64,000 nucleotides of DNA from contig NZ_CH672428.1 of NCBI RefSeq assembly GCF_000152745.1, positions 1,050,916 through 1,114,915 on the forward strand. The letters run 5' to 3'. Positions 47,359 through 59,847 of the stretch are shown piece after piece. The position numbers and the translations under genes were made by a program. Under the pieces are notes generated by a model, which was given only the letters and a program-made list of their open reading frames with translations, did no database searches and was not told where the DNA came from. The stretch comes from Oceanicaulis sp. HTCC2633 (lineage in GTDB: Bacteria; Pseudomonadota; Alphaproteobacteria; Caulobacterales; Maricaulaceae). Numbering within the stretch: the stretch's first letter is position 1; the number at the start of each line of letters is the position of its first letter.

Positions 47359-47658
47359 GGAGATCCGTCCGGTTTGAAGATGAGAATGCTTTTCGTTGTT
47401 ATGAATTATAAAATGCCGTTTCGATAATCAATCTCATTATCAGTCGCAACTGCAGACACTATGATCCGGAGCTCGAAGGCGCCCACGGGGAAGCCCGGAA
47501 AATATCCTCATAGGCGAAACTGCGTATTGCTCTGAAAATTATGGAAAATATCTTGGTCTCGGCAATCCGAGGGGCGCCTTCCCCAGACAAGTCCCTTGAT
47601 TGTCGCGCGCGATATATCCAACTGATCGCCGTTCATTCGTGCTTTCAGGGGACCCTTC
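47359..47658. other. 300-base divergent regulatory region
   Basis: No gene is seen. It contains the Fur-type box near the receptor gene and, nearer the OYE gene, a 10-bp direct repeat GGAAAATATC (47497-47506 and 47543-47552) and a 10-bp inverted repeat GAAGGCGCCC/GGGCGCCTTC (47475-47484 and 47572-47581). Confidence 0.6.
47423..47441 (-). promoter_or_regulatory. Fur box of the siderophore receptor gene
   Basis: GATAATGAGATTGATTATC on the minus strand matches the classical 19-bp Fur box in 16 positions. It lies 65-83 bases upstream of the receptor ATG, a usual place for iron-dependent repression. Confidence 0.8.
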
Positions 47659-48759
47659 ATGCCGAACACCAACGCCCTCTTCCAACCGTTCGAGCTTGGC
47701 TCGCTCCAACTCAAGAACCGGATCGTCATGGCGCCCATGACGCGGTCCAAAAGCCCGGGCGGCGTGCCCAACGACAATGTGGTCGGCTATTACGAGCGCC
47801 GCGCGGACAATGATGTCGGCCTGATCATCACCGAAGGCACCACCATCAATCGCCCCGGCGCCAGCTTTGATCCGGCGATCCCGAACTTCCACACCGAAGA
47901 GGCCCTCGCCGGCTGGAAGAAAGTGGTGGACGCTGTCCACGCCAAGGGCGGCAAGATCGCGCCCCAGCTCTGGCATGTGGGCCTCGCGCGCAAGCCGGGC
48001 ACCGGTCCGCATCCGGACGCGCCGTCCGACAGCCCGTCCGGCATCATGCCCGGCGGCAAGACCGTCGGCGAACCGATGACCCAGGCCGAGATCGACGACA
48101 CCATTAAGGGTTTCGCGGACGCCGCCGAGAACGCCGCGAAGATCGGTTTTGACGCCATCGAGCTGCACGGCGCGCATGGCTATCTGATCGACCAGTTCTT
48201 CTGGGAGGGCATGAATCAGCGCGACGACAAGTATGGCGGCAGCCTGCTGTCGCGCACTGAGTTCGCTCAGGAAATCATCCGCGCCGTCCGCGCCCGCATC
48301 CCGGCGGACCTGCCGCTGATCCTGCGCTACTCGCAGTGGAAGCAGCAGGACTACAACGCGAAGCTGGCGCAAACCCCAGACGAGCTTGAAGCCTTCCTCG
48401 CCCCGCTCTCTGAAGCCGGCGTCGACATTTTCCACGCTTCCACCCGTCGCTTCTGGCTGCCCGAGTTCGACGGTTCCGAGCTGAATCTGGCCGGCTGGAC
48501 GAAAAAGCTGACCGGCAAACCTGCCATAACAGTGGGATCTGTTGGCCTTAATAGTGACTTCATTGGCGCCTTTATGGGGGAAGCCTCTGAAAAGTCTGGC
48601 CTCGACAAGCTGATCGAGCGCCTGGACGCGGGCGAATTTGATCTCGTGGGCGTGGGCCGGGCCCTGCTGTCTGATTACGCCTGGGCCCGCAAGGTCAAGG
48701 ACGGCCGCTTTGAGGATCTGGAAGACTTCAACGCCGAAGCGCTCAAGGAACTGGCCTAG
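47659..48759 (+). CDS. Old Yellow Enzyme, NADH:flavin oxidoreductase/ene-reductase
   Basis: 366 aa TIM barrel. LGSLQLKNRIVMAPMTRSKSPGGVPNDNVVGYYERRA is the OYE N-terminus. IAPQLWHVGLARKPG binds FMN and substrate, and IELHGAHGYLIDQFFW has the catalytic-site residues. VGSVGLNSDFIGAF and FDLVGVGRALLSD near the end bind the FMN phosphate. It reduces activated C=C bonds or nitro groups at NAD(P)H cost. A 5-base gap leads to the ribbon-helix-helix gene, so they are co-transcribed. Confidence 0.92.
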   Translation: MPNTNALFQPFELGSLQLKNRIVMAPMTRSKSPGGVPNDNVVGYYERRADNDVGLIITEGTTINRPGASFDPAIPNFHTEEALAGWKKVVDAVHAKGGKIAPQLWHVGLARKPGTGPHPDAPSDSPSGIMPGGKTVGEPMTQAEIDDTIKGFADAAENAAKIGFDAIELHGAHGYLIDQFFWEGMNQRDDKYGGSLLSRTEFAQEIIRAVRARIPADLPLILRYSQWKQQDYNAKLAQTPDELEAFLAPLSEAGVDIFHASTRRFWLPEFDGSELNLAGWTKKLTGKPAITVGSVGLNSDFIGAFMGEASEKSGLDKLIERLDAGEFDLVGVGRALLSDYAWARKVKDGRFEDLEDFNAEALKELA

Positions 48760-48764
48760 ACACC

Positions 48765-48983
48765 ATGCTCAAGAAACGTTCAGTCACCCTCAAGGGACAC
48801 GCGACCTCTCTGGCGCTCGAGCCGGATTTCTGGTCAGTGATCGACGATGAGCTGAACGATACAGGCGGATCTCTGGCCGGGCTCATCACCTCGATCGACG
48901 AGATGCGCGAGCCTGATCAGCCCCTCTCCAGCGCCTGCCGGGTGTGGGCGCTCAAACGCGCCCTGGGCGCCGGTCAGGACTGA
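48765..48983 (+). CDS. Ribbon-helix-helix domain protein
   Basis: 72 aa. KRSVTLKGHATSLALEPDFWSVIDDELNDTGGSLAGLITSIDEMRE fits the RHH_4-type ribbon-helix-helix fold: an N-terminal strand (RSVTLKGHATS) and two helices. RHH proteins bind DNA as dimers, but for this small alphaproteobacterial family targets are unknown. It lies five bases after the OYE gene; autoregulation of that operon is possible but unproven. Confidence 0.8.
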   Translation: MLKKRSVTLKGHATSLALEPDFWSVIDDELNDTGGSLAGLITSIDEMREPDQPLSSACRVWALKRALGAGQD

Positions 48984-49025
48984 TCCGGAGTTGACGATAC
49001 GGGGCGAGCGGGGTTTGAAGATGGC

Positions 49026-50678
49026 ATGAGCACCGCCGTCACCCCGCCGCCCCTGTCGCCGCTCGACAAACTGCTGCGCTATCTCAAGAACAGCTTTGCT
49101 GACGGGCGCTCGCCTGCGCTGTGGCTGCTGGCGCTGGTGGTGGGCGTTGTGGCGGGCTACGCCGCCATCGGCCTGCGTCTCGCCATCCAGTCCGTGCAAC
49201 TTGTCGCCTTTGGCGAATTCTCCGAACGTCTCGCCAGCACCGCCTCCACCCTGCCCCCGGTCATGGTGATCCTGGCGCCGGTGACTGGCGGCTGCGTCGT
49301 CGCGCTTCTGCTCTATGTGGGCCTGAAAACAAACTGGCTGCCGGAAGTCCGCGCCGAGGGCGTCGCCGACGTCATGGAAGCACGCGCCGCACAGGGCGGG
49401 AAAATGGCGCTGATGCCCAGCGTCTGGTCCGCCCTGATCCACGCTGTCTCCATCGGCGCAGGCGGCTCCACCGGGCGCGAGGGGCCGTCGGTCAATCTGG
49501 GCGCCGCGCTTGCGAGCTTCATCAGCCGCCCGCTGAACCTGCCGGCCCGGGGCGCGCGCATCATGCTCGCCTGCGGGGCCTCCGCCGCCGTCGCCGCCAG
49601 CTTCAACGCGCCGGTCGCCGGCGCCCTGTTCGCATTCGAGGTGGTGCTGGGCCATTACGCCCTGCGCTCCATCGGTCCGGTCGCCGCAGCCAGCGTGATC
49701 GGCGCGATCCTCTCGCGCATCCATTTCGGCGCCACGCCCGCCTTTTCGGTGCCCGAGATCCCGCCCGCAAGTCTCGCGGACTTCATCGCCATCATTCCGC
49801 TCGGCCTCGCCTCGGCAGCGCTCGCCATCGCCTGCGTGATGCTGTCCTTCAACCTGCCGCGCGGCCTCGCCCTGCGTGCTCAGGCGCTCTCGGTCCCGCT
49901 CTGGATCCTGCCGCCCTTCGGCGGGCTGCTGATCGGAGGCCTGGGCGTCCTGGCGCCGGAAGTGCTCGGCGTCGGCTATGAAGCGACCTCGATCGCGCTG
50001 GCGGGCGGCTACGCCATCGGCACGCTGGCGGCGCTGATCGTGCTCAAGCTCGCCGCCATTGTCGCCACCATGGCCTTCCGCTTCGGCGGCGGCATCTTCG
50101 CGCCCTCGCTCTATCTCGGCGCCATGCTGGGCGCGCTCTATGGCGCGCTGATCGCCCCGATCCTGGGGCCTGACAGCGCCGGCAGCGCCTATTTCGCCGT
50201 CATCGGCATGGGCGCTGTGGGCGGCGCCGTGCTGGGCGCGCCGCTTTCGACCACGCTGATCGTGTTCGAGCTGACCGCCAGCTATGAAGCCTCGATCGCG
50301 CTGCTAGTCTGCGTGTCGCTGGCCAGCGTCATCACCACCTCGATCACCAAGGGCAGCTTCTTTCACAAACAGGTCGAGCGGCATGGCTTTGACCTCACCC
50401 AGGGCGACGCTCGCGTCATCCTGCAGACCATTCGCGCCCGCGATATCATGACCCCGCTCGACAGCCATGACACGGCGGGCGAGCTCGATGAGGCCTGCGT
50501 CTATGACGATGATTATCTGGGCCGGGTGATGGGTTTCTTCTCGGCCGAGAAGATCGACGGCGCCCAGGTCCGCTCCCGCCATGGCGACCAGCCCATTGTG
50601 GGCTACATCACCAAGGCCGACGCCCATGCCGCCTACGCCAGCGCGCTGCAAGCGAGGCACGAGGAAGAGCATCGCTAG
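49026..50678 (+). CDS. ClC-family chloride channel or Cl-/H+ antiporter
   Basis: 550 aa. About ten hydrophobic helices include GAGGSTGREGPSVNLGAALAS, the ClC signature with the gating glutamate (G-R-E-G-P), and GGGIFAPSLYLGAMLGALYGA, the second selectivity-filter helix (GxFxP). A C-terminal cytoplasmic part (about 440-545) resembles a degenerate CBS-type region (RDIMTPLDSHDTAGELDEACVYDDDYLGRVMG). It moves chloride across the membrane; channel or antiporter is not decided. An ATG five bases earlier is out of frame. Confidence 0.9.
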   Translation: MSTAVTPPPLSPLDKLLRYLKNSFADGRSPALWLLALVVGVVAGYAAIGLRLAIQSVQLVAFGEFSERLASTASTLPPVMVILAPVTGGCVVALLLYVGLKTNWLPEVRAEGVADVMEARAAQGGKMALMPSVWSALIHAVSIGAGGSTGREGPSVNLGAALASFISRPLNLPARGARIMLACGASAAVAASFNAPVAGALFAFEVVLGHYALRSIGPVAAASVIGAILSRIHFGATPAFSVPEIPPASLADFIAIIPLGLASAALAIACVMLSFNLPRGLALRAQALSVPLWILPPFGGLLIGGLGVLAPEVLGVGYEATSIALAGGYAIGTLAALIVLKLAAIVATMAFRFGGGIFAPSLYLGAMLGALYGALIAPILGPDSAGSAYFAVIGMGAVGGAVLGAPLSTTLIVFELTASYEASIALLVCVSLASVITTSITKGSFFHKQVERHGFDLTQGDARVILQTIRARDIMTPLDSHDTAGELDEACVYDDDYLGRVMGFFSAEKIDGAQVRSRHGDQPIVGYITKADAHAAYASALQARHEEEHR

Positions 50679-50693
50679 CGTGACTTGATTTGT

Positions 50694-50706
50694 TGCGTGT
50701 TACGCA
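50694..50706. promoter_or_regulatory. Candidate HigA operator
   Basis: TGCGT-GTT-ACGCA is a perfect short dyad, 13-25 bases before the higB start. HigA antitoxins repress their own promoter at such dyads. Only the position and symmetry support this. Confidence 0.35.
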
Positions 50707-50718
50707 CTACGTTACATC

Positions 50719-51006
50719 ATGATCCAGAGCTTTGCGGACAAGGCGAGCCGAAGCTTCTTTCTGACCGGCAAGCTTACGAAAGGCTGCGGCTGGTCGGATG
50801 TGCAGCGCGTTGTCGCCCGCAAGTTACTGGCGCTTCACGCCGCAACCGCGCTGGAAGACCTGAAGGCTCCACCGGGCAATCGTCTGGAAGCTTTGAAAGG
50901 CGACCGCGAAGGACAGCACTCGATCCGGGTCAATGATCAATGGCGCGTCTGTTTCGTCTGGACGGCGCAAGGGCCTGAAGACGTCACCGTCACCGATTAC
51001 CATTAG
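50719..51006 (+). CDS. higB: HigB-type mRNA-cleaving toxin
   Basis: 95 aa of the RelE/HigB fold. LLALHAATALEDLKAPPGNRLEALKGDREGQHSIRVNDQWRVCFVW is the pattern of HigB: a central loop, then a strand with NDQWRVCF carrying conserved Arg and aromatic residues. HigB cuts ribosome-bound mRNA. Toxin-before-antitoxin order, as here, is typical of higBA. A 11-base gap leads to higA. Confidence 0.9.
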   Translation: MIQSFADKASRSFFLTGKLTKGCGWSDVQRVVARKLLALHAATALEDLKAPPGNRLEALKGDREGQHSIRVNDQWRVCFVWTAQGPEDVTVTDYH

Positions 51007-51017
51007 GGAGGACTGTA

Positions 51018-51332
51018 ATGACCAAGATTGACACCCCCCTGATGACAGGGCTGACCATTCATCCTGGCGAGTATCTGGCTGAGGAATTCCTTGAGCCACT
51101 GGGCCTGTCCATGCGTCGGGCGGCCACTGCGCTCAATATCAGCGCGGCGAACCTGTCCCGGTTCGTGGCGGGCAAACAGTCTGTCTCCACCGAGCTGGCT
51201 GTGCGGCTGGGCGCAGCCTTTGGAACGTCGGCGCAATTCTGGCTTAACCTTCAGCAGGCCTATGATCTGGCCGAACTCAGAGCCGGGCGCTGGACCGATA
51301 TCGAAGCCGAGGTTGAGCGCCTCTCCGCCTGA
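51018..51332 (+). CDS. higA: HigA antitoxin
   Basis: 104 aa. TIHPGEYLAEEFLEPLGLSMRRAATALNIS and ANLSRFVAGKQSVSTELAVRLGAAFGTSAQFWLNLQQAYDLA form the XRE-type helix-turn-helix and dimer helix of HigA. It neutralises HigB and represses the operon. A GGAGG-like AGGGAGGACTGTA stands before the ATG, giving it better translation than higB, as expected for an antitoxin. Confidence 0.92.
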   Translation: MTKIDTPLMTGLTIHPGEYLAEEFLEPLGLSMRRAATALNISAANLSRFVAGKQSVSTELAVRLGAAFGTSAQFWLNLQQAYDLAELRAGRWTDIEAEVERLSA

Positions 51333-51417
51333 CCGATGACATCGCCGCCCCTACGCTTTGCAAGCGGATGTGCTAGTTTCGTTCTCCTGTGCGAATCGAA
51401 GTGCGAAAGCCTGCGTC

Positions 51418-53718
51418 ATGTCCTCTGTCCCCCTTTCCCAGCAGGCGGCCCCACGGGCGCCGCGTGCGGACGCCGCCTATCTTGACGGGTTGAACCCCGA
51501 ACAGCGCGCCGCGGTCGAGGCGGTGGACGGCGCGGTGCTGGTGCTGGCGGGCGCGGGCACGGGCAAGACCCGCGTGCTGACCACGCGGCTGGCGCATATC
51601 CTGGCGACCGGCAAGGCGCAGCCCTGGAACATTCTGGCGGTGACCTTCACCAACAAGGCCGCGCGCGAGATGAAAGAGCGGGTGGGCAAGATCATTGGCG
51701 AACAGGTTGAGGGCCTGCCCTGGCTCGGCACCTTCCACTCCATCGCCGCCCAGATCCTGCGCCGCCATGCCGAGCTGGTGGGACTGAAATCCACCTTCAC
51801 CATTCTGGACACCGACGACCAGCTGCGCCTGCTCAAGCAGATCCTCGAGGCCGAGGGCATTGATACCAAGCGCTGGACGCCGCGCCATCTCGCCAGCCTG
51901 ATTGATGGCTGGAAGAACCGCGCCCAGACGCCCGAACGCATCCCCGAAGAGGACAAGTGGAGCTTCGCAGACGGCAAGGCGCAGAAACTCTACAAGCTCT
52001 ATCAGGATCGCCTGAGCGTGCTGAACGCGTGCGATTTCGGCGATCTTCTGCTGCACAACATCACCATCTTCCAGAACCATGACGATGTGCTGGCGGATTT
52101 TCACCGCAAGTTCCGCTATCTGCTGGTGGACGAGTATCAGGACACCAACGTCGCCCAGTATCTGTGGCTGCGCCTTCTGGCGCGCGGCTCGGGCAATGTG
52201 TGCTGCGTGGGCGATGACGACCAGTCGATCTATGGCTGGCGCGGCGCGGAAGTGGACAACATCCTGCGCTTTGAACAGGACTTCCCCGGCGCCACCGTCA
52301 TTCGGCTCGAGCGCAATTACCGCTCCACCGGCCATATCCTGGGCGCTGCGGCGGGGCTGATCACCGCCAACAAGGCGCGGCTGGGCAAGACGCTGTGGAC
52401 CGAGGATCAGGCCGGCCACAAGGTCCAGGTCTCCGGCCTGTGGGATGGCGAGGCGGAAGCGCGCTTTGTCGCCGACGAGATCGAGGCGCATATCAAGGGC
52501 GGCGGGCGTCACTCCGACATCGCGGTTCTGGTGCGCGCGTCCTGGCAGATGCGCGCCTTTGAAGACCGGTTCATCATGCTGGGCCTGCCCTACAAGGTGA
52601 TCGGGGGGCCGCGCTTCTTTGAACGCGCGGAGATCCGCGACGCTCTCGCCTATCTGCGGCTGGTGCGCAGCCTGTCAGATGATCTGGCGTTCGAGCGCGT
52701 GGTGAACACGCCCAAACGCGGCGTGGGCGATACGTCCGTGCAAAAGATCGCCATGGCCGCACGCGGCGCACAGGTCTCGATGGCCGAGGCCGCGCGCCTG
52801 ATGACCCAGACTGACGAGATCAAGGGCAAGGGCCGCACCGGCCTCATCGCCTTCCTGCGCGACCTTGAACGCTGGGCTGAACAGGCCGAGACCATGCGCC
52901 ATGACGAGCTGGCGGAAGTCATCCTCGATGAAAGCGGCTATACGGCCATGTGGCGCGAGGACAAGAGCCCGCAGGCCGCAGGCCGGCTCGACAACCTCAA
53001 GGAACTCGTCCGCTCCATGGGCGAGTTTGACAGCCTTGAAGCCTTCCTTGAGCACATCGCCCTCGTTTCGGATGCCGACCGCACCGAGAACGGCGATGAA
53101 GTCTCGATCATGACGCTGCACGCCGCCAAGGGCCTTGAATTCCCGCTGGTCTTCCTGCCGGGCTGGGAAGAGACGGTGTTTCCCTCCCAACGCTCCATGG
53201 ATGAAGGCGGCACGGCGGCGCTCGAAGAGGAACGGCGCCTCGCCTATGTGGGCATTACCCGCGCCCGCGAACGCGCCGTCATCAGCTTCACCGCCAACCG
53301 GATGATCTTCGGTCGCTGGCAATCGGTGCTGCCCTCGCGCTTTATCGACGAAATGCCGGCCGAGCATTGCGAAGCGAAATCGGAGACCGGCTATTACGAC
53401 GCCGGGCCGGGCTTTGAGGGCGTCGCCGAAGTCGCTGACCCGTTCAAGTCGAGCTATGAAAGCCCTGGCTGGAAACGCTTCCAGGCCAGCAAGGCGTCCG
53501 GCCGCCGCGCCGATCCCGGCGTCATCGAGGGCAAGGCCACGCTGATCGACACCAGCTCGGTGAGTGGAAACTCGAAATGGAAACGCGGCGACCGCGTCTT
53601 CCACCAGAAATTCGGCTACGGCACCGTCAAAGCCGCCGACGGCGCCAAGCTCACCGTCGCCTTTGACAAGGCCGGCGAGAAAAAGGTCGTCGCCAGCTTT
53701 GTGGGAGCGGCGCCTTAG
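51418..53718 (+). CDS. UvrD/PcrA-type DNA helicase
   Basis: 766 aa from the ATG at 51418. SF1A motifs: LNPEQRAAVEAVDG (Q motif), AGAGTGKTRVLT (I), TFTNKAAREMKER (Ia), LLVDEYQDTN (II), DDDQSIYGWRGA (III), RLERNYRS (IV), SIMTLHAAKGLEFPLVFLPG (V), and RRLAYVGITRARERA (VI). A Tudor-like tail (about 715-766, GDRVFHQKFGYGTV) is the RNA-polymerase-contacting element of UvrD/PcrA. It unwinds DNA 3' to 5' in excision and mismatch repair and conflicts with transcription. Followed by a repeat element. Confidence 0.95.
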   Translation: MSSVPLSQQAAPRAPRADAAYLDGLNPEQRAAVEAVDGAVLVLAGAGTGKTRVLTTRLAHILATGKAQPWNILAVTFTNKAAREMKERVGKIIGEQVEGLPWLGTFHSIAAQILRRHAELVGLKSTFTILDTDDQLRLLKQILEAEGIDTKRWTPRHLASLIDGWKNRAQTPERIPEEDKWSFADGKAQKLYKLYQDRLSVLNACDFGDLLLHNITIFQNHDDVLADFHRKFRYLLVDEYQDTNVAQYLWLRLLARGSGNVCCVGDDDQSIYGWRGAEVDNILRFEQDFPGATVIRLERNYRSTGHILGAAAGLITANKARLGKTLWTEDQAGHKVQVSGLWDGEAEARFVADEIEAHIKGGGRHSDIAVLVRASWQMRAFEDRFIMLGLPYKVIGGPRFFERAEIRDALAYLRLVRSLSDDLAFERVVNTPKRGVGDTSVQKIAMAARGAQVSMAEAARLMTQTDEIKGKGRTGLIAFLRDLERWAEQAETMRHDELAEVILDESGYTAMWREDKSPQAAGRLDNLKELVRSMGEFDSLEAFLEHIALVSDADRTENGDEVSIMTLHAAKGLEFPLVFLPGWEETVFPSQRSMDEGGTAALEEERRLAYVGITRARERAVISFTANRMIFGRWQSVLPSRFIDEMPAEHCEAKSETGYYDAGPGFEGVAEVADPFKSSYESPGWKRFQASKASGRRADPGVIEGKATLIDTSSVSGNSKWKRGDRVFHQKFGYGTVKAADGAKLTVAFDKAGEKKVVASFVGAAP

Positions 53719-53735
53719 TTTTCCTTTATTTATCG

Positions 53736-53838
53736 GTGTCATCCCGGACGCCACAGGCGATCCGGGATCTACCGGAACCACTCTGTTCTGATCGCAGAAA
53801 CGCTATCAGTAGATCCCGGCTCAAGGCCGGGATGACAC
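53736..53838. repeat. Extragenic palindromic element (nested inverted repeats)
   Basis: Outer arms GTGTCATCCCGG (53736-53747) and CCGGGATGACAC (53827-53838) are perfect 12-bp inverted repeats. Inner arms CCGGGATCTAC (53762-53772) and GTAGATCCCGG (53809-53819) match over 11 bp. It lies between the helicase and esterase genes. GTCATCCCGG-type palindromes are widespread dispersed repeats in alphaproteobacteria. Confidence 0.8.
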
Positions 53839-53924
53839 TCTGTGTTTCCAGCTCGCCCGGGGTTTCATTTGGTTGAAATGTTTATCGGCGCTAGTTTGAT
53901 CTGAAAACAGAACCGGATACCCCC

Positions 53925-54827
53925 ATGCGCCTCGCCCTCTGCCTCACCGCTGCCCTCCTCCTCTCAGCGCCTGCGTGCGCTCAAGACCCGTACGCCGACG
54001 CGCGCCCGATCAGCTGGCGGGATCTGCTCGACCGGGAACGTGCGCCCGCCGACGCCCGGATCGAATACGGCCAGGGCGAGGAGCAGTATGGCGAGCTGTG
54101 GCTACCAGAGGGCGACGGCCCCTTCCCGCTGGTGATCATGATCCATGGCGGCTGCTGGCAGGCGGCCATTCCGGGCACCATCCTGCAGGACCAGCTGAAC
54201 GCGGACCTCAAGGCGCGCGGCATCGCCGTGTGGAACATCACCTATCCGCGTCTGGGCCATGAGACGGGCGGGTATCCCGGCACCTTCAATAGCGTGGCCA
54301 TGGCGACCGATTATGTCCGGGCGCTGGCCGAGACCTATCCCATCGACCTTGAGCGCTCCGTGCTGATGGGCCATTCCGCGGGCGGGCATCTGGCATTGTG
54401 GGCCGCCGCGCGCGGCCAGCTGCAGGACACGCCGCTTTATATGGAAGACCCGTTCATCCCCAACGGTGTCATAACGCTCGCGGGCATCAATGATCTCGAG
54501 CTTTATCGCGCTGAAGGCCCCGGCCGCTGCGGCGAGCCGGACACGGTGGACGCCCTGATCGCGGGCCATCCCGGCGATGCGCCCTATGCCGACACCTCAC
54601 CCGATCAGCTGCTGCCAATGCATGTGGAGCAGGTGATCGTTTCAGGCGAACTCGACCCGATCGTGCCGCCGCAGTTCGGCGCGGCCTACGCCGCTGAAGC
54701 CGAAGCCGCAGGTGATACGGTGACCGAGATCACGCTGGAAAACGCCGGTCATTTCGAGCTGATCGACCCGACTGCGCCCGCGTGGGCGGTTATTCTGGAT
54801 GAGGTCGAGCGGTTGCTGGGGGAGTAG
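53925..54827 (+). CDS. Secreted alpha/beta hydrolase (esterase)
   Basis: 300 aa. A signal peptide (MRLALCLTAALLLSAPACA) indicates export, with Cys near the cleavage site but no strict lipobox. IMIHGGCWQAA supplies the oxyanion-hole HGG, and MGHSAGGHLALW is the nucleophile elbow with catalytic Ser. VSGELDPIVPP gives the Asp and ENAGHFELIDP the His. This resembles BD-FAE/kynurenine-formamidase-like esterases. Substrate unknown. It lies between two repeat regions and is likely monocistronic. Confidence 0.85.
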   Translation: MRLALCLTAALLLSAPACAQDPYADARPISWRDLLDRERAPADARIEYGQGEEQYGELWLPEGDGPFPLVIMIHGGCWQAAIPGTILQDQLNADLKARGIAVWNITYPRLGHETGGYPGTFNSVAMATDYVRALAETYPIDLERSVLMGHSAGGHLALWAAARGQLQDTPLYMEDPFIPNGVITLAGINDLELYRAEGPGRCGEPDTVDALIAGHPGDAPYADTSPDQLLPMHVEQVIVSGELDPIVPPQFGAAYAAEAEAAGDTVTEITLENAGHFELIDPTAPAWAVILDEVERLLGE

Positions 54828-54843
54828 GCGCTCACTTTCTCTT

Positions 54844-54917
54844 CCCCTGCATAGGCAGGGGCCCAGAGCCGACAACGCAAAGTCCTGATGATCACTGGGT
54901 CCCCGCCTTCGCGGGGA
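54844..54917. repeat. Extragenic palindromic element (two hairpin arms)
   Basis: The left arm holds a hairpin, CCCCTGCATAGGCAGGGG, followed by CCCAG. The right arm has CTGGGT followed by the hairpin CCCCGCCTTCGCGGGG. CCCAG and CTGGG pair, making a cruciform-like unit related in style to the next element. Confidence 0.65.
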
Positions 54918-54945
54918 AAGAGGAAATTCAAATACCTCGCACACA

Positions 54946-55036
54946 TGTCATCCCCCGCTTCATGCGGGGGATCCATGCCGGTGGCTCAGATCACAGGTCA
55001 CGGCATGGGTTCACCGGATAAACCGGTGAATGACAC
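54946..55036. repeat. Extragenic palindromic element
   Basis: TGTCAT at the left pairs with ATGACA at the right, and CATGCCG (left) with CGGCATG (right). Inner hairpins CCCCCGCTTCATGCGGGGG and TTCACCGG-ATAA-ACCGGTGAA lie in the arms. It starts with TGTCATCCC, as does the element at 53736, and lies just before the ligA stop, where it may also act as terminator. Confidence 0.75.
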
Positions 55037-55054
55037 GTTGAGAGGGAGAGGCGC

Positions 55055-58839
<3,785 letters not shown>

Positions 58840-58863
58840 TCAGGTTCGCAATCTGGTTCGAGC

Positions 58864-59697
58864 CTAGCCGAAGACGCGGTTCAGGGCGCGCCGCAGCAGG
58901 GACGGTTCGCGCTCCTGATCCTCCGATCCCGGCACGGCGATGCCGCGCGAGGTCAGAAGGTCATAGCTGTCCTCATACCACTCCGAGCCCGGAAAGTTGT
59001 AACCCAGAACGGCCGCGATCTGACGCGCTTCCTCGTCGACGCCCAGACTGACATAGGCCTCGACCAGTCGGTGCAGCGCTTCAGGCGTATGGCTGGTGGT
59101 CTCGTAATCGCGGATGACGTTCTGGAAGCGGTTGATCGCCGCCAGGTGATAGCCATTGCGCAGATACCAGCGACCCACGCTCATTTCCTTGCCGGCCAGG
59201 TGGTCGCGGGTCATGTCGATCTTCAGACGGGCGTCCTGAGCGTAGGGCGTGTCGGGATAGCGCCGCACCACCTGCTCCAGCGCTTGCAGCGCCTGCTGGG
59301 TGGTGGACTGGTCGCGGCCCACATCATAGATGCGCTCATAATAGCTCAGCGCAATCAGGTAATAGGCGTAAGGCGCGCTGGCATTGCCCGGGTGGAGCGC
59401 GATGAAGCGCTGCGCATCCGAGATCGCCTCGTCATACTTGGACTGGCGGTAGTTGGCGTAGGCGGCCATCAGCATGGACCGGCGCGCCCATTCGGAGAAC
59501 GGGTGCTGGCGCTCCACCTCGTCGAAATAGGCGGCCGCCTCGTCATAGCGACGGCGCTGCATCTTGTCGAAGGCTTCCGCGTAGAGCGTCTCGACAGGCT
59601 GCTCCACATAGGCCAGCTCTTCGCGATCCCGCCCTGCACAGGCAGTCAGGGACAAGGCGACGGCGCCCAGTAGTGCAACACGCAGAACAGTCTTCAT
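58864..59697 (-). CDS. bamD: Outer-membrane assembly lipoprotein BamD
   Basis: 277 aa. A lipobox (LSLTAC, Cys about residue 20) is followed by five TPR-like repeats. YAEAFDKMQRRRYDEAAAYFDEVERQHPFSEWARRSMLMAAYANYRQ and IALHPGNASAPYAYYLIALSYYERIYDVGRDQ are diagnostic. BamD is the essential partner of BamA in inserting beta barrels, for example the porin and TonB receptor encoded in this window. It lies between lpxC and recN, as in most alphaproteobacteria. Confidence 0.96.
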   Translation of the reverse strand: MKTVLRVALLGAVALSLTACAGRDREELAYVEQPVETLYAEAFDKMQRRRYDEAAAYFDEVERQHPFSEWARRSMLMAAYANYRQSKYDEAISDAQRFIALHPGNASAPYAYYLIALSYYERIYDVGRDQSTTQQALQALEQVVRRYPDTPYAQDARLKIDMTRDHLAGKEMSVGRWYLRNGYHLAAINRFQNVIRDYETTSHTPEALHRLVEAYVSLGVDEEARQIAAVLGYNFPGSEWYEDSYDLLTSRGIAVPGSEDQEREPSLLRRALNRVFG

Positions 59698-59847
59698 GGA
59701 CGTACGCCCTCAAGCCGGCGACCGCCTGCCCCGGGGTTCGGAACGCAGCGGACTCTTAGGTATTGAGAATAGTTTAACCCATCGCGGGCGCGGGCAAAAG
59801 CACCCTGTCAGGCCGAGTGTGAATAAGATCGGCTTTTGACGGGAAAA

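Noticed and set aside
59775-59785. TTTAACCCAT upstream of bamD as a CtrA half-site
   Set aside because: It has an extra C relative to TTAACCAT and no second half-site.
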